A stretch of 64,000 nt of DNA. Source: an uncultured Microbacterium sp. GTDB taxonomy: Bacteria > Actinomycetota > Actinomycetes > Actinomycetales > Microbacteriaceae. The position numbers were made by a program, and so were the translations under genes. The DNA is taken from NCBI GenBank assembly GCA_913774845.1, contig CAJYJO010000020.1:1-64000 (forward strand), read 5' to 3'. Under the pieces are notes generated by a model that did not search any database, was not told where the DNA came from, and was given only the letters and a program-made list of their open reading frames with translations. Shown here one piece after another: positions 52,775 to 60,900 of this stretch (position 1 is the stretch's first letter; each line of letters starts with the position of its first letter).

Positions 52775-53376
52775 CGATGTACCGCGCCGGCGCGGGATGG
52801 ATGCACCGGATGCCGCCGGGCCCGAAGCTCGTTCTCTTCGCGGTCGTGGCGGTGGTCGTCGCGGCGCTTCCGCCGGTGTGGGCCGCGGTGCCGATTGCGG
52901 TGGGCGTTCCGCTCATCGTGTATGCCGCGGCCGGAATGGGTGTCGGAGAGGGCTTGCGCGCCCTCGGCGGTCAGGCGTGGGCGCTCCGCTGGATGATCGC
53001 CATCACGGCGGCGGGGCAGCTGATCTTCCTCGGACCCGAGCCGGCCGCGGCGAACACCGCGCGGGTGGCGGCCGCTGTGCTCGTCGCGGGGGTGCTTCCG
53101 CTCACGACCCCCGTTTCGGCGATGCTCGACGCGCTCGAGAGGGGAGCGCGGCCGCTGCGTCTCGTCGGCATCGACCCGGCGCGCGTCGCCCTGCTGTGGA
53201 TGGTGACGCTCACGACCATCCCCGTCCTGGCCCGTCACGCCGCGGAGGTGCGCGACGCCCAGCGGGCGCGCGGGCTCCGTCCGTCGCTCCTGCGCGGAAC
53301 CCTGCCGTTCCTCGTCGTCGCCCTGCGCCACGCCGACGACCTGGGCGACGCGCTCGCCGCCCGCGGCATCCGCTGA
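52768..53376 (+). CDS. bioN: BioN, transmembrane coupling component of the biotin ECF transporter
   Basis: 202 residues with about five helices and the two Ala-Arg-Gly-like coupling motifs QRARGLRP and AARGIR. YRAGAGWMHRMPPGPKL at the N-terminus is typical of actinobacterial BioN. I chose GTG 52768, overlapping the bioM stop. ATG 52777 would shorten it by three residues. Last gene of the BioQ-controlled operon, followed by a repeat array. Confidence 0.92.
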   Translation: MLTMYRAGAGWMHRMPPGPKLVLFAVVAVVVAALPPVWAAVPIAVGVPLIVYAAAGMGVGEGLRALGGQAWALRWMIAITAAGQLIFLGPEPAAANTARVAAAVLVAGVLPLTTPVSAMLDALERGARPLRLVGIDPARVALLWMVTLTTIPVLARHAAEVRDAQRARGLRPSLLRGTLPFLVVALRHADDLGDALAARGIR

Positions 53377-53387
53377 TCCGCCCTCGT

Positions 53388-53820
53388 CCCACTTCTGGTC
53401 GGTGCGGGCGTCGCGTTGGGGGCGTGGCATCCGCTGGCTTGATTCCCCTTGTCCCACTTTTGGTCGGTGCGGGCGTCTCCCATCGACCATATGTGGGACA
53501 CGCACCCCTATAAGTGGGACGAGGGGGTACGGGCGAGGGGCAGAGCGAGTCAGCCTCGCGTGGCGTGGCCCGCGGCATCCGCTGACGTGACCACCCTCGT
53601 CCCACTTATGGTCGGTGCAAGCTCCTCTCACCGGCCATATGTGGGACATGCACTCCTATAAGTGGGACGAGGGGGGCCAGGCGAGGGGGCAGAGCGAGTC
53701 AGCCTCGCGTGGCGTGGTGGCGGCATCCGCTGACGTGACCACCCTCGTCCCACTTATGGTCGGTGCAAGCTCCTCTCACCGGCCATATCTGGGACAAGCA
53801 CCCCTATAAGTGGGACGAGG
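53388..53820. repeat. Tandem array of about 147 bp units, each carrying a nested palindrome
   Basis: Three main units start near 53449, 53594 and 53742, with a partial fourth at 53388. Each has outer arms CCTCGTCCCACTTA and TAAGTGGGACGAGG, an inner pair ATGGTCGGTG/CACCGGCCAT and a constant spacer containing AGAGCGAGTCAGCCTCGCGT. Units 2 and 3 are almost identical, unit 1 is more diverged. It fills most of the 528 bp gap between convergent bioN and cofE. Core arms are shared with 34357-34444. Confidence 0.92.
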
Positions 53821-53840
53821 GGGGTCCAGGCGAGGGGGCG

Positions 53841-53895
53841 GAGCGCGAGGCGCAGAGCGCGAGGCGCAGAGCGCGAGGCGCAGAGCGCGCGAGGC
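53841..53895. repeat. 14 bp microsatellite-like repeat
   Basis: GCGCGAGGCGCAGA-type units repeat three to four times directly before the cofE stop, following the palindrome array. Confidence 0.8.
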
Positions 53896-53904
53896 AGAGG
53901 GCTG

Positions 53905-54657
53905 TCAGTCGCGCGCGACGCGGCCCGCGGCGAAACCCGCGGCGTACGCCTCGTCGGCACCCTGGCGGAACATGTCGCGCGCGGGGTCGCGCACGATCGA
54001 ACGGGCGCCGGGCAGGTCGAGCTCGCCCACCAGATCGCCGCGCCCGCGCACGATCGCGACGGGTCGACGCGCGGCCTTCCCCTTGACGAGGTCGGTGGCG
54101 GCGGCGATCTCGTCGGCCACGCACGGCAGGGTCACCACGAGGGGGCGGCCCTCGGCATCCGTGGTCCCGCGCAGGTCCTCGAAGACGTGCACGCCCGCGG
54201 CGCCGATCGCGTGATCGGTCTGGCCCTCGCGCCACGCGCGGCCGAGGGTGTCGGTGATGATGACGCCGACGCGAGCGACGGCGCGCAGGCCCTCGGCCAG
54301 TCGTCGCGCCGAGGCGTCGGGATCGACCGGCAGCAGCAGCACGGTCCCCTCAGGGGTGTTGCTGGCGTCGACCCCGGCTGCGGCCGAGACGATCCCCAGC
54401 GGGTTCTCGACGATGCGCGTCACGTGCCCAGTGGGGGAGGTGCGGGATGCCACGAGCCGCACCGTCTCGCGCGTGATGGCGTCCTCGCGGTCGGCGGCCT
54501 CGATGATGCGGCCCTCTGCCTTCGAGACGATCTTGCTGGTGACGACCACGATGTCGCCGTCCCGCAGGGGCTCGGAGACCGCATCCCGGATCACCCGGAC
54601 GAGATCGGCGCCGCGGGTGATCTCGGGGATGCCGTCGAGGGCCCAGATCTGCAGCAC
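53905..54657 (-). CDS. cofE: CofE, coenzyme F420-0:L-glutamate ligase
   Basis: 250 residues, the stand-alone CofE length, without the C-terminal nitroreductase-like domain found in mycobacterial FbiB. It has the family segments [63 protein letters not shown] and [24 protein letters not shown], with metal/GTP-site acidic residues. It adds glutamates to coenzyme F420. No other F420 biosynthesis gene is in the window. It starts at GTG 54657, one base after the acetyltransferase stop, so the two are co-transcribed. Confidence 0.92.
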   Translation of the reverse strand: MLQIWALDGIPEITRGADLVRVIRDAVSEPLRDGDIVVVTSKIVSKAEGRIIEAADREDAITRETVRLVASRTSPTGHVTRIVENPLGIVSAAAGVDASNTPEGTVLLLPVDPDASARRLAEGLRAVARVGVIITDTLGRAWREGQTDHAIGAAGVHVFEDLRGTTDAEGRPLVVTLPCVADEIAAATDLVKGKAARRPVAIVRGRGDLVGELDLPGARSIVRDPARDMFRQGADEAYAAGFAAGRVARD

Positions 54658-54658
54658 G

Positions 54659-55165
54659 TCAGCGGACGAAGCGCACCTCGGTGAGCTCCTCACCGAGGAA
54701 GGGCTGCACCTGCGAGGCGCCGTCGAGCGAGAAGCCGTTGCGCGTGTAGAACCGGTGCGCGCGCGGGTTGTCGTCGGCGACCCAGAGGTACAGGCCCTCG
54801 CCTTCCTCGACGGCGGCGTCGAACAGCTGCTGTCCGATGCCGGTGCCGTGGAAGGCGTCGAGCAGGTAGATGAAGTACAGCTCGCGCTCGCGCGGGGCGT
54901 CGTCGTCACGCGCGGGGCCGGAGCCGACGAAACCGACGATCTCACCGTCGACGAGGGCGGCGTGCATGCGATAGCCGTCGCCCTGGGCGGCCCAGTGCGT
55001 CCACAGCTCGGCCATGCGCCGGGGGGAGACGGCCTCGAGCGCCGCCGTGCTGATGAGGTGGTCGTAGGTCTCGTGCCAGCAGGTGGCGTGCACGCGGCCC
55101 AGGGCCTCGGCATCCACATCTCTTACCGGACGGACGACGATGTCGGTACGGGTTTGCGCAGTCAT
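54659..55165 (-). CDS. GNAT-family N-acetyltransferase
   Basis: 168 residues with a GNAT core: [23 protein letters not shown] (acetyl-CoA motif with GTGIG) and a C-terminal [13 protein letters not shown] strand, as in RimI/PhnO-type enzymes. The start [14 protein letters not shown] is typical of the common actinobacterial GNAT group. ATG 55165 has TAGAGT (55172-55177) 6 nt upstream, leaderless. Upstream partner of cofE. A functional connection is not obvious. Confidence 0.9.
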   Translation of the reverse strand: MTAQTRTDIVVRPVRDVDAEALGRVHATCWHETYDHLISTAALEAVSPRRMAELWTHWAAQGDGYRMHAALVDGEIVGFVGSGPARDDDAPRERELYFIYLLDAFHGTGIGQQLFDAAVEEGEGLYLWVADDNPRAHRFYTRNGFSLDGASQVQPFLGEELTEVRFVR

Positions 55166-55171
55166 GGCGTG

Positions 55172-55177
55172 ACTCTA
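55172..55177 (-). promoter_or_regulatory. -10 box for leaderless GNAT-cofE transcript
   Basis: TAGAGT on the minus strand, 6 nt before ATG 55165. Confidence 0.5.
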
Positions 55178-55270
55178 CGCGCGGGTCACGCCCGGGTGAA
55201 ATCGGATGCCGTCGCCCCTGCGATGCGCTATGCGCGGTCGCCTGTCAGAGACGCGTGCGACGATCGCCCC

Positions 55271-56206
55271 ATGCCGGATCGCCTCGCGTTGACCTCGGTC
55301 GAGGGGCGCATCGACGCCGCCGCCCGCCGCCTCCTCGCCTCGGCGCCCACCTCGGGGGCGCGGGCCCGGCTCGTGGAGTTCGGCGTCTTCGTGCTCAAGC
55401 AGGCGTGGGCGTGCGTGTTCGGCGCGGCGTTCCTCGTCGTCGTGGTCGCGGCGAAGCTCTGGTATCCCGACGATGCCGCCCTGGCGCGCAACGACGCTCT
55501 GACGATCGCCGCGATCCTCATCCAGGTCGCGATGATCGCGGGCCGGCTCGAGACGCTGCGCGAGCTCCGCGTGGTGGTGCTGTTCCACCTCGTCGGGACC
55601 GTGATGGAGCTGTTCAAGACCGACGTCGGGTCGTGGGCCTATGCCGCCGACGGCGTCCTGCGGGTGGGCGGCGTTCCGCTGTACAGCGGGTTCATGTACG
55701 CCGCGGTCGGCAGCTACATGGTGCGCGTGTACCGGTTGTTCGACCTGCGCTTCGAGCGGTATCCGCGCCGGTGGCTCACGGCGATCGTCGCCGTGCTCAT
55801 CTACGTGAACTTCTTCACCCATCACTGGATCGTCGATCTGCGCTGGGTGCTCATCGCGGCCGTGGTGCTGCTCTGGGCGCGCACGCGCATGCACTTCCGC
55901 TTCTTCCGCGGCACGTTCCGGATGCCGCTGCTCCTGGCGTTCGCGGGAGTGGCGGTGTTCATCTGGCTCGCCGAGAACATCGCGACCTTCGCCGGCGCGT
56001 GGGTGTATCCGTCGCAGGTGGGCGGGTGGCATCCGGTCGACGCGTCGAAGCTCACCTCGTGGTTCCTGTTGATGATCGTCTCGGTCGTGCTCGTGACCTG
56101 GGTCTACCCGCCGAGGCCGCCCGACCGGTCGGCGACCGCGGACTTGTCGGAACAGGACAACGAGATGGAGGATCCCTCGTCGGATCGCTACGCTCGCCCC
56201 TCGTGA
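55271..56206 (+). CDS. DUF817 (YoaT-like) membrane protein
   Basis: 311 residues, about eight helices, with the DUF817 hallmarks FHLVGTVMELFKTDVGSWAY, PLYSGFMYAAVGSYMVR, THHWIVDLRW and WLAENIATFAGAWVYP. Conserved His, Trp and Asp in the loops suggest a ligand or metal site. The family is widespread and its function is unknown. The start ATG 55271 is chosen from the family start. The thioesterase gene overlaps its stop (GTGA). Confidence 0.88.
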   Translation: MPDRLALTSVEGRIDAAARRLLASAPTSGARARLVEFGVFVLKQAWACVFGAAFLVVVVAAKLWYPDDAALARNDALTIAAILIQVAMIAGRLETLRELRVVVLFHLVGTVMELFKTDVGSWAYAADGVLRVGGVPLYSGFMYAAVGSYMVRVYRLFDLRFERYPRRWLTAIVAVLIYVNFFTHHWIVDLRWVLIAAVVLLWARTRMHFRFFRGTFRMPLLLAFAGVAVFIWLAENIATFAGAWVYPSQVGGWHPVDASKLTSWFLLMIVSVVLVTWVYPPRPPDRSATADLSEQDNEMEDPSSDRYARPS

Positions 56207-56763
56207 ACGTCCTCTGGCGCACCCTGCTCGTGCTCTTCCGTGCCCGCCTCCGCCTGCGTCGGGAGGGCCCGGTCGACCCGAACGCGGTCGGCCGGATGCG
56301 CATCCGGGTGCTGCCGACCGACATCGACCTGCTGCGTCACCTCAACAATGGCCGGTACCTGTCGCTGTTCGACCTCGGGCGCTGGGACCTGCTCACCCGC
56401 AGCGGCCTGATGGCCGCCATGACGAAGCAGGGCTGGTACGCCGTCGTCGCCGCCGAGACGATCACGTTCCGCCGATCGCTCGAGCTGTGGCAGCGCTTCG
56501 AGCTCGAGACGCGCCTCATCGGTCACGACGACCGCGCCGTGTACCTCGAGCACCGCGCGCTCGTGGGCGGCGAGATCTACGCCCGGGCGATCATCCGCGC
56601 GCGCATCCTCCGCCGCTCGGGCGGCACGGTGCCGCACGACGAGCTGTTCGCCGCCGTCGGTCGCCCCGAGGGGCTGCCCGACATCGAGTCGTGGGTCCAC
56701 GACTGGGCGGAGGGCTCGTCGCTGCCGTCGACGCGTCGGCCCGCGCCGAGCGTGTGGAGCTGA
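56203..56763 (+). CDS. Hotdog-fold acyl-CoA thioesterase (THEM6/4HBT-like)
   Basis: 186 residues from GTG 56203. The hotdog motif is VLPTDIDLLRHLNNGRYLSLFDLGRWDLL, with the HLNN-x2-Y pattern of 4HBT_2/THEM6 proteins, followed by the antiparallel sheet (AAETITFRRSLELWQRFELET). Likely cleaves an acyl-CoA or acyl-carrier thioester. Substrate unknown. Coupled to the DUF817 gene and convergent with the CE7 esterase gene. Confidence 0.87.
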   Translation: MNVLWRTLLVLFRARLRLRREGPVDPNAVGRMRIRVLPTDIDLLRHLNNGRYLSLFDLGRWDLLTRSGLMAAMTKQGWYAVVAAETITFRRSLELWQRFELETRLIGHDDRAVYLEHRALVGGEIYARAIIRARILRRSGGTVPHDELFAAVGRPEGLPDIESWVHDWAEGSSLPSTRRPAPSVWS

Positions 56764-56772
56764 GCCGACGGC

Positions 56773-57750
56773 TCAGCGCCCGAAGCGGGCGTCGAGCCAG
56801 GCGACCTGCTTGACGAAGTGGCGGTAGCCGCCGCCCTCGTGGCCGTTGTAGGGGTACACCTCGATCGCCGAGTCTTCGGATGCCACCGCGTGGTACGCCG
56901 CGAACACGCCCGACGGCAGCACGATGTCGTCCATCAGCCCGACCGAGAAGTACGCCGGTGCCGTGATGCGCCGCGCGAGGATCGCCCCGTCGACGTACGA
57001 CACCGTCTGCAGGGCGCGTTCGGCGTCGTCGCGGTGCACCGAGAGGTACCGCGTGATCTCGGTGAAGGGCGGCAGGGGCGTGCGCAGGATGGCGTTCGGG
57101 AAGTCGCAGAGGAACGGCACGTCGGGGAGCACCGCGGCGACCGCGTCGGCGGCGAGGGCCGCCGCGGCGATCGAGAGCCCGCCGCCCTGGCTCACCCCGG
57201 TGACCGCGACACGGTCGGGGTCGACTCCCGGGAGGCTCCGCACCACGTCGACCAGGCGAACGGCGTCGGTGATGAGGCGCCGGTAGTAGTAGTCGTGGGG
57301 ATCCCGGATGCCGCGGGTCATGACCCCGGGGAAGGCTGCGGCCGAGCCGTGCGCGTCGGGGGTGACGCCCACACTCCAGCTCGACCCCTGCCCGCGGGTG
57401 TCCATGATGACGTGGACGTAACCGGCGTTGGCCCAGGTGACGCGCTCGCCGGGGAGTCCGCGCCCTCCGCCGTACCCGATGTACTCGATCACGGCGGGGA
57501 GCACCTCGTCTCCCGGGGGTCGGACGATCCACCCGCGGATCTCGTCGCCCGCGAAGCCGCTGAAGGTGAGGTCCTCGATGCGCAGCGCCTTCAGCGGAGC
57601 GTCCGCCGGGGTGATCCGCGGCGCCGTCGCCGCCGCGCGGGCCTCGTTCAGCGTCGCGTCCCAGAACGTCTCGAGGGCGTCGGGCGCGGGGAGCTCGGGG
57701 CGGTAGGCGTGCAGGGCCTCGAGGGGCATATCGGTGAGGGTCACGGCCAT
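56773..57750 (-). CDS. Acetyl xylan esterase / cephalosporin-C deacetylase (CE7)
   Basis: A 325-residue alpha/beta hydrolase. CE7 signatures: RGQG (DTRGQGSSW), GVSQGGG with nucleophile S187, the Asp of GLMDDIV (D274 or D275) and H304 in NGHEGGG. No signal peptide, so it acts in the cytoplasm on imported acetylated oligosaccharides. GGAGA precedes ATG 57750. It lies back to back with the secreted GH43/GH51 arabinan/arabinoxylan enzyme, which fits a shared plant-polysaccharide role. Confidence 0.92.
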   Translation of the reverse strand: MAVTLTDMPLEALHAYRPELPAPDALETFWDATLNEARAAATAPRITPADAPLKALRIEDLTFSGFAGDEIRGWIVRPPGDEVLPAVIEYIGYGGGRGLPGERVTWANAGYVHVIMDTRGQGSSWSVGVTPDAHGSAAAFPGVMTRGIRDPHDYYYRRLITDAVRLVDVVRSLPGVDPDRVAVTGVSQGGGLSIAAAALAADAVAAVLPDVPFLCDFPNAILRTPLPPFTEITRYLSVHRDDAERALQTVSYVDGAILARRITAPAYFSVGLMDDIVLPSGVFAAYHAVASEDSAIEVYPYNGHEGGGYRHFVKQVAWLDARFGR

Positions 57751-57893
57751 GGGGTTCTCCTGACGGTTCGGTCCGACAGTAGCGAAACGGCCGGGCATCT
57801 GGTCCGGCAGGCCCGCGATCCGGCCGGGGTCGCCTGCGATGTGAAGCCTCACACCATCGAACCGGTTGTCTCGATCACGATTGCGAAACGCGC

Positions 57894-57944
57894 TTGACGG
57901 ACGGAAGGCGAAGCCCAGATGATTGCGCATAGTTAGCGCTCACA
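57894..57944 (+). promoter_or_regulatory. Promoter with LacI-type operator before the GH43/GH51 gene
   Basis: TTGACG (57894-57899), an 18 bp spacer and GATGAT (57918-57923) form a usable promoter. AGTTAGCGCTCACA (57931-57944) sits at the start point and matches the common actinobacterial LacI-family operator TGTTAGCGCTAACA in 12 of 14 positions. This suggests sugar-responsive repression. No LacI gene is in the window. GAGGAGG lies before ATG 57999. Confidence 0.55.
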
Positions 57945-57998
57945 TCTGCGCGACGTTCACCGGCCCCTGCCGGACACCCATCGTCGAGGAGGACGAGT

Positions 57999-60900
57999 AT
58001 GGTGCTGCCCCGATCCCGGTCGATCGACCGGAATCCCCGACGAGCCGGCCGCCGCGCCGGCTCGCTGCTCGCCGCGGCAGCGGTCGTTCTGAGCGGGATC
58101 GTTCCCGCCGCAGCCGCCTCCGCGGCACCGCTGCCCACACCGCTGGCGTCGTACGACTTCGGCGCGACCACGGGCACCACCGTGCCCGACGCGTCGGGCC
58201 ACGGACACGACGCGGTCATCCGCGGCACCGGGTCGAGCATCGAGGGCGACGCCCTCTCGCTCCCGGGCGGAGCGAACGGCTCGTCCGCCGCGTACGTCGA
58301 GCTCCCCACGGGCCTGTTCGACGACCACGACACGGTGACCGTCTCGGCCTGGCTGCAGGACCGCACCGGCGCCGGCAACCAGGCGGCGATGTTCTTCGGC
58401 ACGACCGAGAACCTGCCCTCGCAGTACTGGCTGCTCAACCCCTCCAACCCCGCCGGTCAGGTGAAGTCGGTGCTCACCGACGGCCCCGTCGGCACCCAGC
58501 CGTGGACGATCGAGCGGGGTATCGCACCGACGAACGCCGCGCGCGGCATCCCCGGGCCGGTCGCGACCGGCGAGTGGGCGCTGTACACCACGGTCATCAC
58601 GCCCACCTCGATCACCGGGTACCTCGACGGCACAAAGATCGGCACCGTCGCGACCTCGCGCACCGTCAGCGACTTCGGCTCGGGTCTGGTGTCGTACATC
58701 GGCAAGTCCAGCTACCCCGACCGCATCTGGAAAGGCGGGGTGCGCGACGTCGCCATCTTCGACAGCGCCCTCACCGACGACGACGTGAAGGCCCTCGTCG
58801 ACGCCGGGACTCCGTCGAACCAGGACGACGTGGATGCCGCGGCCGCGGCCCTCGCGATCCCCGGTGCCGACGACGTGCGCGGCAACGTGACGCTGCCCAC
58901 GACCGGTCGTGAGGGCACGGCCGTCGCGTGGGAGTCCTCCGACGCCGCGGTCGTGACCGCCACCGGCGAGGTCACCCGCCCGGCCACCGGCGCCGCGGCG
59001 AAGAGCGTGACGCTCACCGCGACCGTGACCAAGGGCTCGAGCACCGCCGAGCGCACCTTCACCGTCAGCGTGCAGCCCCTCCCCGAGAAGGAGGAGCTGG
59101 GCGCCTACTTCTTCCCGTTCTTCACCGGGGAGAGCAGCACCACCGACGAGGAGATCTCGTTCGCGACCAGCCGCGGGGACGACCCGAAGAGCTGGCTGAC
59201 ACTGAACGACGGCAAGCCGGTGCTCACCTCCGACCAGGGCGAGCAGGGTATCCGCGACCCGTTCGTGATGCGCTCGCCCGACGGCGACCGCTTCTACATG
59301 CTGTCCACGGACCTGAACATGTTCGACCTGTACAACGGCGACTTCGGACGCGCGCAGGAGGTCGGCAGCCGCAAGCTGAACGTCTGGCAGTCCGACGACC
59401 TCGTCTCCTGGAGCCCGCTGCGGCAGATCACGGTGTCGAGCGAGCTGGCCGGCAACACCTGGGCTCCCGAGGCCACCTGGGACCCCGACCGGGGGGAGTA
59501 CGTCGTCTACTGGGCGTCGAACCTCTACCCCAGCGCCGCGACCTCCGGCCGTCGGGCCGCCGACAGCTACAACCGCATGATGATGGTCACCACGCGCGAC
59601 TTCGTCACCTTCAGCGAGCCGCAGCCGTGGGTCGACGTCAAGCGCGGAGCCGGCAAGGGCACGATCGACGCCACCGTCGTCCGCGACGGCGACACCTACT
59701 ACCGCTTCATCAAGGACGAGGCGAGCATGACGGTGCGCCAGGAGCGCTCCACCGACCTGACCGCGACCGTGACCGGTTCGCTGCCCACGACCACGTCTGC
59801 CCCCGGCTGGCAGCTCGTGAAGGAGCAGATCGGCGTCGGCCAGCCCAACCCCTGGGGCGGTACTTTCACCAACGGCGAGGGCCCGACGGTGTTCGCCGAC
59901 AACGCCGAGGCCGGCCACTGGTTCATGCTCATCGACCAGCCCAGCTACCACGGCGGCAAGGGCTACATGATGTTCGAGACCCGCGACATCGCCTCGGGGA
60001 ACTGGACGTCGGTGCCCGACGCGCAGCTGCCCGACCGTCCGCGTCACGGCACGGTCATGCCGATCACGGCCACCGAGCAGCAGCGCCTGCTCGCCGCCTA
60101 CCCCACCGATGAGACCGCCGACTACACCATCACCGCCGACGCGGCGAGGCAGGGCGCGCAGATCGACGACGCGATGTACGGCGTCTTCTTCGAGGACATC
60201 AACAACGCCGCCGACGGCGGCCTGTACGCCGAACTCGTGCGCAACCGCTCCTTCGAGTTCCTGCCCGTCGACAACCGCGGCTTCACCGGCATGACGGCGT
60301 GGACGCCGGTCGGGCTCGGCGGCGGTTCGGGCTCGGCGAAGCCGGTGAACGACGACAAGCGCATGAACGAGCGCAACCGCACCTACCTGCAGCTCGACCT
60401 CGACGGCGGCTCGGGGACGTACGGCGTGGAGAACGCCGGATTCGACACGGGCATCGCCCTCGTCAAGGGCGAGCAGTACAACGTGTCGTTCTGGGCCCGT
60501 ACGACGGCGACGAACGGCACCCCCGTCTCGCTCGTGCTGCGCGGCGCCGACGGCACCGCGCTCTCGGAGACGCTCACGAAGATCGCGGGTGGCGACCAGT
60601 GGCTGAAATACGAGGGCACGGTCACGGCATCCGCCACCACCGACGCTGCTCGTCTGCTCGTGCAGGCGGCGGGCCCGGGAACGCTCCGCCTCGACGAGGT
60701 CTCGGTGTTCCCGAAGGACACCTTCATGGGCCGCGCGAACGGTCTGCGCAAGGACATCGCGCAGAAGATCGCCGACCTGCACCCGAAGTTCGTGCGCTTC
60801 CCCGGCGGCTGCATCGTCAACGTCAACAGCCACGAGGACTACTCGGCGGACTCGAACTACGAGCGCGCCCGGTCGTACCAGTGGAAGGACAGCGTCGGCC

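Noticed and set aside
53388..53820. CRISPR array
   Set aside because: Units are about 147 bp with palindromic content and conserved spacers. No short identical repeats with unique spacers and no cas genes.
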